Assembly (NCBI RefSeq): GCF_000336575.1
Contig: NZ_AOPO01000015.1
Span: 36,369 to 100,368 of the forward strand
DNA: 64,000 nt
Reading direction: 5' to 3'
Source of the DNA: Vreelandella titanicae BH1
GTDB lineage: Bacteria > Pseudomonadota > Gammaproteobacteria > Pseudomonadales > Halomonadaceae
Both the position numbers and the translations under genes were made by a program. Positions 18,261 to 26,216 of this stretch are shown piece by piece. The notes beneath the pieces are model-generated. The model was not told where the DNA came from. It was given only the letters and a program-made list of their open reading frames with translations, and ran no database searches. Every line of letters begins with the position of its first letter. Positions within the stretch are counted from its first letter, which is position 1.

Positions 18261-18434
18261 AGCAGTGTTACTCCGTCGTGAATGCAAGTGTTAATGACAA
18301 TTCGGTCAGCGTAACCTAATTATGTGAACTTATCTTGCTTAGGTCGCAAGCGTGTTTTTGGGTGCGAGCATATCCTCTGAAGGGTGCTATCCTGCCTGCC
18401 TTTAAAGATAGCGAGCATAAAAAAGGAGAAGGGC

Positions 18435-19154
18435 GTGTTGTCGGGCGTGGTCTATTGGCTGGATATGGCGGGTGTCATCGTGTTCGCGCTTTCGGGCGTG
18501 ATTTTGGCGTGCCGGTCGCGCATGGATCCTATAGGTATGCTGGTGCTGGCAGCGGTGACCGGCATTGGTGGAGGCACGCTGCGTGATTTAGTGCTCGGTG
18601 TAAGGCCGGTGTTCTGGGTGACGGATCCAACCTACCTGTGGGTGATTTTAGCCACCGTGGGTGTGTCGTTGATGGGCTTTCACTATATCCACCGGCTGTC
18701 GCGGGGCTTTTTACCGATCGCTGATGCGTTTGGCTTGGCACTGTTTACTGTGATTGGGACTCATAAAGCACTGCTCCTGGGCACGTCTGGAACGGTAGCT
18801 GTCTTGATGGGCATGATGACCGGCGTAGCAGGCGGCATGATACGTGATGTATTGGCCCAGCGAGTGCCCATGGTGCTTCGCGAAGAAATTTATGCGACGG
18901 CAGCGATGGCTGGGGGAATCGTTTACGTGGCGCTGCATGCCCTGGAGGCGCCGCTAACCATGGCGATTGGCGCCTCACTAAGCGTCACCCTCGGGCTGCG
19001 TTTGGCGGCGATCCATTGGCACTTGGCGTTGCCGGTGTTTGCCTGGGTCACGGTGCCGCCGAAAACCCATGATGAGGCGGCAGCACCGCTCTCGACACCG
19101 CAAAAGGCTAAAGAGCGGGTGAGGATGATTCGCCGTGAGCGCAAAAAACGCTAA
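18435..19154 (+). CDS. UPF0126/TRIC-type membrane protein
   Basis: A 239-residue protein made of two related halves, each with three helices and a glycine-rich GGxxRD motif (GIGGGTLRDLVLG and GVAGGMIRDVLAQ). This is the pattern of YadS/YicG and of prokaryotic TRIC channels, which conduct monovalent cations, probably K+. The basic tail (RVRMIRRERKKR) is cytoplasmic. I take GTG 18435, which is preceded by AAAAGGAG; an upstream GTG at 18384 would add an unlikely leader. Physiological role is unknown, but K+ permeation fits a salt-adapted cell. Confidence 0.85.
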   Translation: MLSGVVYWLDMAGVIVFALSGVILACRSRMDPIGMLVLAAVTGIGGGTLRDLVLGVRPVFWVTDPTYLWVILATVGVSLMGFHYIHRLSRGFLPIADAFGLALFTVIGTHKALLLGTSGTVAVLMGMMTGVAGGMIRDVLAQRVPMVLREEIYATAAMAGGIVYVALHALEAPLTMAIGASLSVTLGLRLAAIHWHLALPVFAWVTVPPKTHDEAAAPLSTPQKAKERVRMIRRERKKR

Positions 19155-19164
19155 TCATTAGAGA

Positions 19165-22100
19165 CTAAGGATTAAGGGAGCGGTTCGTCTCCCGCCAGCG
19201 GTCAAACCAGCGGCGGGGTTGAATAACATGCAAGGTTGGTTCGCTGTCCTCAAGTTCAACCCCTAATCCAATCACGCCAAGGTGGGCATAGAGCGCGCCG
19301 TTTGCGCTGCGGTCTGCCAGAGCGACATCGGAAAGCAGCAGCAGCGGGCCACCAGCGAGCGTCAAGTCGCTAAGGCTGATCTGCTTGCCGCTGATCTCTA
19401 GCTGCGCCGTGCCCTCGATATCGTGCACATTTAGCAGTCGCCCTAACCAGTCGCTATCCCTTGCGCGTGCGAGAAATAGCCGGGCGAGTAAACCGGTATC
19501 GCGCATCTCAAGGCGGAGCTGGCTGACGAGACGAATAGGGTCTTCCCACGCCAATTGCGCATCCAACATGGAAAGCGTTACCCACCAACCGGCATCGGCA
19601 GAGCCATTTTCACTTTGTCGGCTAACGTTCTCCAAGCGTAAGAATGAGTCATCTGCGTTAAAACGACGCGTTTCCAGGTCGCCGTCGGTTAGGTGTAAGT
19701 CGAGATGAACGTCGCCGCGAAGCTGCTGATCCAACAGCACTAACTCTGCGCCGAAGGCGCGCAGAGTTAGTTCGCCCTGTGCATTTAATCCTTCCAACAG
19801 CCACTCGCTTTCCAGGCTGGCTTGCCCATCCAGCAACCTAACACCCGCGCCTTCGGGCAGGTAGCGGTTGTAACGGGTGAAGTCGGGCACCTCGGTAATC
19901 GGCAGCGCGATGCGCGTGGTGAAGTGCTCGGGCTGTGGAGATTCAAGCACATCGCTAAAGCGCTCGGTTTGCGTGGTGAGAGCAAAGTGGCGTCCTTCCA
20001 GGTGCGGGCTATCATCGCCTTGGCGACTCAAGGCAAAGCGGGGGATGCCAAGCGAGAGCTGGGCCCGCTCGGTGCTATCCAACTGGGCGGTGAGCTCGCC
20101 CCGTCCGGTGGCGAGATAATCTAAAAACGTGACTTCTAACTGGTCGGCGTTGACCCGCAGCCGAGTGGGTGCCAGCAAGCGGTTATCGCGAAAGGCGCCC
20201 TGAGAAAAGAGTTGTCCTTCACCCGCGATGGCTAAACCGTGGGCGTCAGGCAAAAACGCATTTAAAAAGCCTAGCCGTTGCACGCTTCCCTCGAGTGAAA
20301 ATTGCCCGCTTGGTACGTCACCTCTGCGTTGAAAGCGACCATCATTTAGCACCAATATGCTCTCTAAGCGTTCGCTCGGTTGGTCGATATCGGCCACTTG
20401 CCAGCTCAACCGGGTGCCGCTGATGTTCAGCGTTGAGCCATCCATTGCTGCCTGCTGAATAGGCAGGAAAAGCTGCATATCACTGGTTAACGTGCCGACT
20501 TGTTCGCCATGTTGCCAGCGTGTGGTAAGCCCGTTTCCGGCTAAATGTACCTCTCCGCTGAGCTGTTTTGACGCCATGGTGAGCTGGCCGTGGCTGGCGG
20601 CTTTCCCGCTAAGCAACTGCAGTGGCGCGGGGTCAGGTAAAATGGCGCCTAAGTAGGTTTGTAAAACGCTGATATTAGGCAGTTGCGCGGATTGCCAGCT
20701 CAATGTCGCGGATGCTTCTTCGCGGGCCTTTTCTGGATCAGCTGGGCTCGATGCCGAGACGTTGATAGCGGCATCGTCAAGCAGCAGACGCTCCTGGTGG
20801 TGCAGCGTGGCGTTGGCAAAGTAAAGCGTTGCTTCGATAATTTCTTGTGGCGTTAGCTGGGCATCTAATGAGCCGCCACCTCGGGCAATGAAGCCACGCG
20901 TATCTGCCATCAACTCAGTTGCTTGAATACTTAGTTGGGCATCAAAAAGGCGCGATTGGCGAATGCTGGCAGAGGCCTCAATTTGCCCATGGCCGGAAAG
21001 ACTGATGCCTTCCAGTTCAGAGTTCTCACGTTCAGAATCCTGTCCTTCAGAACTCTCTCCTTCAGAACCCCGTTCTCCTATACCGGGCGAAAGATATCGA
21101 TCCAGCATATCCAGGCGGGTGATATCGCCTTGCAAGGCGAGTGTCGCTGAGGTGGGAAGGTCGAGTTGATCCAGTCGCTGATTAGGAATTTGGGTCGCAA
21201 GGCGTAGCTCGGTATGCTCTGCGTAAGGGTGCGTGTCGGCTAGCTCAACATCGGCCAGCTGCGTTGAAAAATGCAGTTGATCGTTCTCAACCGACAAGCG
21301 CACTTGGCCCTCGCCCGTAGCCGTGTGACGAGGCGGAGGGGTATCCGCCAGTATCCAGCGCGGCGAGTCAGTCGGCGCATGTAAACGTTGCTCATCAATC
21401 GCTAAGCGTAGCAGGGGCGCGTTCAGTATAAGCTTGCTGCCGGGCTGTAATTCTCCTGCGGTGAGCTCCAGTGCTCCAGTTAGCGCCCCGCGCCCTTCAA
21501 TGGTTAGCCAGGGCAGGGTGCCTAGGTAGGGCATAAAGACATTCCAGGCATCCGCCTGGGCATCCAACTGAAGCTGCGCTGAGAGCGCTGCTAGTAGGTT
21601 GGGGTTCAGCTCGCCGCTGGTAGCGTCGACAGGAGTTATCGAATTGAGCGTTGCATCAGCGTTAAGGTTAATATCACGCACTAAGGTCTCTTGATCACTC
21701 AAGCGAACTAAACGACCATTGGTAATGGCGAGGGAAACGTTAGGAATCGCTAGGGTGTCGCGACTTAGCGTGGTCTCCGTTACCTGCAGCTGGCCGTCAG
21801 CTTCAAGCGCGATGTCACCAACGGTCAGGCGGCGAATACCCTCGGCATCGAGTGTGTCGATATGCAGTTCGCCGCGTAATAGAGCCATTAGCGAGAGCGA
21901 AAGGGTGGCGCGTTCGGCTTCAATTGAGATGGGCAGTGCTTCATCTTCACGAGCGAGATAGAGTCCCTCTACTTCCCAGCGGCCTGGGGGGCGGCTAACG
22001 CCTTGCTCCCAGCGGATGTCGATGCCCTCGAATTGTGAAATGCGCTCGGGCAGCCACTGGCTGTTAAGCAGCCAATAGCTGCCCGCCACCCAGGTAAAGA

Positions 22101-22176
22101 GGATAAACAGTAGGCCAACCAACGCCCTTCGCAGCAGGCGAGGTAGGCGATTTTTACGAGTGTTCGCGTCTGACAT
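19165..22176 (-). CDS. AsmA/YdbH-like large periplasmic protein
   Basis: This 1003-residue protein has an N-terminal basic stretch and single helix (about residues 15-33), then a long, repetitive, beta-strand-rich region with LxLxAD and ITNGR-type repeats, ending in a C-terminal segment (GGPLLLLSDVALADRSANGALYAHLGV) like that of AsmA/YdbH/YhdP proteins. These span the periplasm as hydrophobic grooves and are implicated in phospholipid transport to the outer membrane. I cannot assign the exact subfamily. A polar Ser/Glu insertion at about residues 365-390 is encoded by a 15-base tandem repeat. It is convergent with the UPF0126 gene. Confidence 0.75.
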   Translation of the reverse strand: MSDANTRKNRLPRLLRRALVGLLFILFTWVAGSYWLLNSQWLPERISQFEGIDIRWEQGVSRPPGRWEVEGLYLAREDEALPISIEAERATLSLSLMALLRGELHIDTLDAEGIRRLTVGDIALEADGQLQVTETTLSRDTLAIPNVSLAITNGRLVRLSDQETLVRDINLNADATLNSITPVDATSGELNPNLLAALSAQLQLDAQADAWNVFMPYLGTLPWLTIEGRGALTGALELTAGELQPGSKLILNAPLLRLAIDEQRLHAPTDSPRWILADTPPPRHTATGEGQVRLSVENDQLHFSTQLADVELADTHPYAEHTELRLATQIPNQRLDQLDLPTSATLALQGDITRLDMLDRYLSPGIGERGSEGESSEGQDSERENSELEGISLSGHGQIEASASIRQSRLFDAQLSIQATELMADTRGFIARGGGSLDAQLTPQEIIEATLYFANATLHHQERLLLDDAAINVSASSPADPEKAREEASATLSWQSAQLPNISVLQTYLGAILPDPAPLQLLSGKAASHGQLTMASKQLSGEVHLAGNGLTTRWQHGEQVGTLTSDMQLFLPIQQAAMDGSTLNISGTRLSWQVADIDQPSERLESILVLNDGRFQRRGDVPSGQFSLEGSVQRLGFLNAFLPDAHGLAIAGEGQLFSQGAFRDNRLLAPTRLRVNADQLEVTFLDYLATGRGELTAQLDSTERAQLSLGIPRFALSRQGDDSPHLEGRHFALTTQTERFSDVLESPQPEHFTTRIALPITEVPDFTRYNRYLPEGAGVRLLDGQASLESEWLLEGLNAQGELTLRAFGAELVLLDQQLRGDVHLDLHLTDGDLETRRFNADDSFLRLENVSRQSENGSADAGWWVTLSMLDAQLAWEDPIRLVSQLRLEMRDTGLLARLFLARARDSDWLGRLLNVHDIEGTAQLEISGKQISLSDLTLAGGPLLLLSDVALADRSANGALYAHLGVIGLGVELEDSEPTLHVIQPRRWFDRWRETNRSLNP
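21015..21074. repeat. 15-base tandem repeat, four imperfect copies, inside the AsmA-like gene
   Basis: Copies at 21015-21029, 21030-21044, 21045-21059 and 21060-21074 share a TTCAGA core and differ at a few positions (for example GTTCAGAGTTCTCAC and CTTCAGAACTCTCTC). On the coding (minus) strand they encode five-residue units rich in Ser and Glu. A 15-base unit keeps the frame whatever the copy number. Confidence 0.8.
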
Positions 22177-22285
22177 AGTGGCTTCCCTAGCAGATAACTC
22201 CTGTTGGGGCGTGTTTTATGGCATTATGCGCGGCGTTGGGCAGTGACGGGTTTTCGATTTCAACGCTAGGCAGGCAACAAACGCC

Positions 22286-22999
22286 ATGTTCAAGGATTTT
22301 TACGCGCAGCGCGGAGAGTATGTAGTGATCTCCGCAGAGCAGGCCAGTCGCTTCGCCAAAGGCGTGGCGGGTGACTACAACCCCATTCATAACCCGGATG
22401 CACGCCGTTTTTGTGTGCCCGGTGATCTACTGTTTGTACTGATACTCACAAAGTTTGGGTTGTCGCGGCAAATGGAATTTCGCTTCACCAACATGGTGGG
22501 CGCTGATACGCCGCTTAAGTTTAGCGAAGCAGACAACGGTGCACTTCACGTCTGTGATGAGAGCGGCAAATGTTACTTACAGGTGGTGCGTAGTGGTGAC
22601 ATTACCCACGATCCTGCGGTGGTGGAAGCCTTTGCGCGTTGCTATGTCGCGTTTTCAGGCAAAAACTTTCCGCACTATCTCAAACCGCTGATGGAAGAGC
22701 ACGGGGTCATGTTTAACCCCAAACGTCCACTGGTGATCTACGATAGCATGGGGTTTTCACTCGAGCGCTTGGATGGTTTTGCACCGGGCTTGACGCTGAA
22801 CCACTCTTCGCTGGAGGTGCACGGTAAACGCGCCGATGCACTGCTGGAGTTCTCTATTGAGTCCGCCGGGGAGGCCGTAGGGGTGGGTTCCAAAAAGCTC
22901 GTAGTGAGCGGCCTTTGTGACTATGACGCCGATGAAATGGCCGCTATTGTAGAAGAGTTCTATCGTCTCAAGGCCGCTTACGAGACGGCCTCGACTTGA
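22286..22999 (+). CDS. DUF3581 family protein
   Basis: This 237-residue protein begins MFKDFYAQRGEYVVISAEQASRFAKGVAGDYNPIHN and continues with FRFTNMVGADTPLKF, all typical of DUF3581, a gammaproteobacterial family of unknown function. The AGDYNPIHNPD segment resembles the DxNPxH motif of hot-dog fold hydratases (MaoC type), so a thioester-binding fold is possible. No neighbour points to a role. Confidence 0.85.
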   Translation: MFKDFYAQRGEYVVISAEQASRFAKGVAGDYNPIHNPDARRFCVPGDLLFVLILTKFGLSRQMEFRFTNMVGADTPLKFSEADNGALHVCDESGKCYLQVVRSGDITHDPAVVEAFARCYVAFSGKNFPHYLKPLMEEHGVMFNPKRPLVIYDSMGFSLERLDGFAPGLTLNHSSLEVHGKRADALLEFSIESAGEAVGVGSKKLVVSGLCDYDADEMAAIVEEFYRLKAAYETAST

Positions 23000-23006
23000 A
23001 CACTGG

Positions 23007-23032
23007 TACTTAGCCTCTTGCGAGGCTAAGTA
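23007..23032. terminator. Hairpin between convergent DUF3581 and antiporter genes
   Basis: Perfect 11-base arms TACTTAGCCTC/GAGGCTAAGTA enclose the loop TTGC, eight bases after the DUF3581 stop and 13 before the antiporter stop. It has the shape and place of a bidirectional terminator, but no T-run follows on either strand. Confidence 0.5.
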
Positions 23033-23044
23033 TGGATAAGACGC

Positions 23045-24769
23045 TTATTGGTCAGGCTTGTCCTGCACCGTCAAGCCAACCGTGGTAATACGGCCACCGA
23101 GTGTCGCCAGTACCGCCAGCATGATGCCATCGAGCTGAAGTGAGTCGCCTATCTCCGGTTGGCTGGAGAGTGTATTGCGCAGCAGTGCGTCGAGAGTCGT
23201 CTGGCCATCCTCTCCTTCGATCAACACGCCATACGAGTGGCGTAAATCGTCTATCCTTGTACTGCCCTTGAGCTTTAGCTCCTGATCGGGCAGCTCTTCA
23301 CTGACCACGCCCACCGCATCTGAAAAGACACAGTCGATAAACGGCCTCGTCTCGGGACGCAGCACCACGAACAGGTGATCGCCAGCCATTAGCTCTGTCG
23401 AGCCTCGCGGGGGAATTACGTCCTTACCCCGGGTAATCATCGCGACGACCGTCGTATCGGGTAGTGCCATTTGTGAAAGCCGCCGACCCGCTGCGCGTGG
23501 ATGGTCGCTCAGGGTGTACTCCACAATATCGGCATCTACCTCTTCCAGCGCGGTAATCTCAAGGCTGGCCGCCGGTACCGCTGGCGGTTTTTCAGTCAAT
23601 CCCAGCTTGCGGGCCACCACTGGCAGAGTGGTGCCCTGGATGGTTGCCGAGATCAGCACCACGAAAAACACCACATTGAAGATTAATTCTGCACCCTCCA
23701 GCCCAAACATCAGCGGAAAAATAGCCAGGATAATAGGGACGGAGCCACGTAGGCCTACCCAGGCCACTAAACTGGCTTCACGGGCATTGAAGCCGAACAG
23801 TTTCATGACCGGCAACACGGCGATTGGCCGGGCAACCAAAATCAGTACCGCAGCAATCACCAGCCCTTCCAGCCATACATCCAGCAGAGACACCGGGTTT
23901 ATCAGCAGCCCCAATACCACGAACATCACGATCTGGCTTAGCCAGGCGAGCCCATCATGAAACAGGAATGTGCTGCGCTGAAAGGCGATACGGTGGTTGC
24001 CAATGAACACCCCGGTCAGGAAAATGGCCAGGAATCCGCTACCCCCTGCGTTGGCTGAGATACCAAAGGAAAGGAAGCCACACGCGGCCACCATTACCGG
24101 GTAAAGGCCCGAGGCCACCAGATGGATGCGGTTAATGATCTTGACCGATGCCCATCCTACGCCAAGCCCTACCAGGCCCCCTACGCCCATCTGCATGACG
24201 AAAAGCTCAAGCAGCCCCATGCCTGGTTTCATGCCATTGACCAGCACTTCCAGCAACCCGACGGTAAGGAAAATAGCCATCGGGTCGTTTGAGGCGCTTT
24301 CGATCTCTAGCGTGGATTTCAGTTTTTTATTGATATGTATGCCGGCGTTTCTTAACAGCGAAAATACCGCTGCGGCATCTGTGGAGCCCACGATAGCCCC
24401 TAGTAGCAGGCCTTCCAGCAGCGGTAAGTCGAGAATGTAGGCGGCTGCCACGCCGGTGATTAGAGCCGTGATCAACACCCCGAAAGTGGCGAGCAGGGAG
24501 GCGGGTTTCCAGACTTTTCGAATCGATGAGGTAGGCGTTTGAAGCCCGCCGTCAAAGAGGATCATTGCCAGCGCCAGCGTGCCTAGGGCATGTGCCCCCG
24601 CTGGGTTGTCGAAGGCGATCCCTCCAATACCACTCTCACCGGCCAGCATGCCAATGACCAAGAACAGAACCAGGACAGGTAAGCCAAGGCGGGCAGATAA
24701 TTTGCTCGATACAATGCCCACCAATATCAAAATCGCAGCAAGTAAAATGAGCTTGTCAACGGGAAACAT
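23045..24769 (-). CDS. cvrA: K+/H+ antiporter, NhaP2/CvrA type
   Basis: This 574-residue protein has about 12-13 membrane helices (LSARLGLPVLVLFLVIGMLAG, GAIVGSTDAAAVFSLL, ESASNDPMAIFLT with the CPA1 ND motif). A cytoplasmic TrkA_C-like domain (about 400-485) and a C-terminal CorC_HlyC-like domain follow, the plan and length of E. coli CvrA/NhaP2. It should extrude K+ in exchange for H+, protecting against excess K+ during osmotic change. It stands alone with its own promoter. Confidence 0.9.
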   Translation of the reverse strand: MFPVDKLILLAAILILVGIVSSKLSARLGLPVLVLFLVIGMLAGESGIGGIAFDNPAGAHALGTLALAMILFDGGLQTPTSSIRKVWKPASLLATFGVLITALITGVAAAYILDLPLLEGLLLGAIVGSTDAAAVFSLLRNAGIHINKKLKSTLEIESASNDPMAIFLTVGLLEVLVNGMKPGMGLLELFVMQMGVGGLVGLGVGWASVKIINRIHLVASGLYPVMVAACGFLSFGISANAGGSGFLAIFLTGVFIGNHRIAFQRSTFLFHDGLAWLSQIVMFVVLGLLINPVSLLDVWLEGLVIAAVLILVARPIAVLPVMKLFGFNAREASLVAWVGLRGSVPIILAIFPLMFGLEGAELIFNVVFFVVLISATIQGTTLPVVARKLGLTEKPPAVPAASLEITALEEVDADIVEYTLSDHPRAAGRRLSQMALPDTTVVAMITRGKDVIPPRGSTELMAGDHLFVVLRPETRPFIDCVFSDAVGVVSEELPDQELKLKGSTRIDDLRHSYGVLIEGEDGQTTLDALLRNTLSSQPEIGDSLQLDGIMLAVLATLGGRITTVGLTVQDKPDQ

Positions 24770-24862
24770 AAACGGAGAACCCTTCTAAAAAGGTACTGAT
24801 AGTTTGAATGGCAGCGTGTCTCTAAAGCGGTGCCACTAATGAATAACTGAACAACTACGTAG

Positions 24863-25288
24863 TTAGCTCTTTGCGAGGATAGGCGGTGCCCGACCGGGGG
24901 GAAGAAGGAGGGCACAGCCGCTGGTGTCGTTTGAAACGACACGGCCAAGAATTGCCTGGTGGGAGATAGCTGAATGCAGCGAGGCGAAAAAGCTAACGGG
25001 AGGGGGATCGTCGGCTGACCATTCGATGGCCTTCAAAAGCTCTTTATCTACCTGCCGCTTGGTGGCATCGTTTCTTATTCGTAGCTTGGTGGGGAGTGGC
25101 GCGAAAGCGTAGTGACTCGAAAGACTTTTCAGGCTTTCATCGGTCTGTTGCAGCTCGGTGAAATGTGGCTTGTAAAACTGTTCGACGGCACCCGATAGCA
25201 AGACCAGAAAACAGCCCAGAAGCAGGATCTGGGATGCCCAGAGAGGCGCATGCCCGACGTTTTTTCCATCCCCACCCCCTTGCTGCAT
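24863..25288 (-). CDS. Small single-helix membrane protein of unknown function
   Basis: This protein of 141 residues is one I do not recognise. The N-terminus is polar and glycine-rich (MQQGGGDGK), a single helix spans about residues 19-40 (ASQILLLGCFLVLLSGAV), and the rest is probably periplasmic with a Pro/Leu-rich end. I chose ATG 25288 because AAGGAAG lies just upstream; the longer frame (to 25372) would run into the transglutaminase gene. It follows that gene by 61 bases on the same strand, so it may be the last gene of the amidoligase operon and a partner or substrate of it. Confidence 0.55.
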   Translation of the reverse strand: MQQGGGDGKNVGHAPLWASQILLLGCFLVLLSGAVEQFYKPHFTELQQTDESLKSLSSHYAFAPLPTKLRIRNDATKRQVDKELLKAIEWSADDPPPVSFFASLHSAISHQAILGRVVSNDTSGCALLLPPGRAPPILAKS

Positions 25289-25349
25289 CGAGTCTTCCTT
25301 GAACAAGCCAACTATGTAGCTGTTATACCTTAGGTGGAGTTGGTTTGCA

Positions 25350-26216
25350 TCAGCCCACCAGTGGCATGACATCCACTTCGACTTCCAGGCGGTGTTCGCC
25401 GCCCCCGTTCATGACGCCTTTTAGCGGGGCTACGTCGGCGTAATCTCGCCCCCAGGCCAGTACAGGGTGCTGTTCACTGGCCACGGTGCCATTGGTGGGG
25501 TCTAGGGCCAGCCACCCCCATTCGGGAATCCAGGTCGCCAACCATGCATGGGAAGCATCTGCGCCGATCAGGCGTGGCTGCCCGGGCGGGGGCTGGGTTT
25601 CCAAATAGCCACTGACATAGCGCGCAGCAAGACCTACCGAACGCAATGCACCAATCGCGAGATGAGCAAAATCCTGGCAGACACCCCGCCGGTTGGCGAG
25701 TACTTCGCTTAGCGGCGTTGCAAGTGTGGTAAAGCTGGGGTCGTACTCGAAGGTTTGATGAATCAGTTCATTGAGCGCGAGAGTCGCCTCGACTATTGGC
25801 CTGCCTGGGGTAAAGCAGCTGTGGGCAAAGGTGGCCAGCTCATCATTACGGCGAATAAACGGTGAGTCGAGGCGGTAAAGTTGAATGTCAAAACTGTTGT
25901 TCTGGCTAAGCTGCTGAGCGACTTGTTCCCACGTCGTTGAGGTGGTGGGTAGCGCTGCTAAGGGGTGTGTACTCAACTGCGTTACCACCGTGACATCCAA
26001 GGTTTGATGAACTTCCTCCATGGCGAAATAGAGCACTCGATTGCCGAATACATCGCGGCGCTCCATCTGTACCTGCGGCGTGGGGCTGATCTGCAGTTCC
26101 GAGGCACCACAGTGCTGATGCGGCGTTTTACGTGGTAGCACCCGAGCTTCACTATGGCACAGCGTCACGGGGGCGCTGTAGTGGTAGCGGGTGGTATGGC
26201 GCAGCGTGTAGTTCAT
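25350..26216 (-). CDS. Transglutaminase-like family protein
   Basis: A 288-residue protein with an N-terminal bacterial transglutaminase-like region (YTLRHTTRYHYSAPVTLCHSEARVLPR) and a papain-like core with the full triad: Cys180 in GVCQDFAHL, His223 in ASHAW and Asp239 in LDPTNG. Such proteins may be peptidases or amide-forming enzymes; the target is unknown. Its ATG overlaps the stop of the upstream ATP-grasp/alpha-E gene (ATGA), so the two are translationally coupled. It is part of the putative amidoligase cluster. Confidence 0.9.
   Translation of the reverse strand: MNYTLRHTTRYHYSAPVTLCHSEARVLPRKTPHQHCGASELQISPTPQVQMERRDVFGNRVLYFAMEEVHQTLDVTVVTQLSTHPLAALPTTSTTWEQVAQQLSQNNSFDIQLYRLDSPFIRRNDELATFAHSCFTPGRPIVEATLALNELIHQTFEYDPSFTTLATPLSEVLANRRGVCQDFAHLAIGALRSVGLAARYVSGYLETQPPPGQPRLIGADASHAWLATWIPEWGWLALDPTNGTVASEQHPVLAWGRDYADVAPLKGVMNGGGEHRLEVEVDVMPLVG

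Noticed and set aside
23514..23960. 148-residue plus-strand frame opposite the antiporter gene
   Set aside because: A Thr/Ser/Ala-rich shadow of a membrane-protein gene on the other strand, with no ribosome site or family features.
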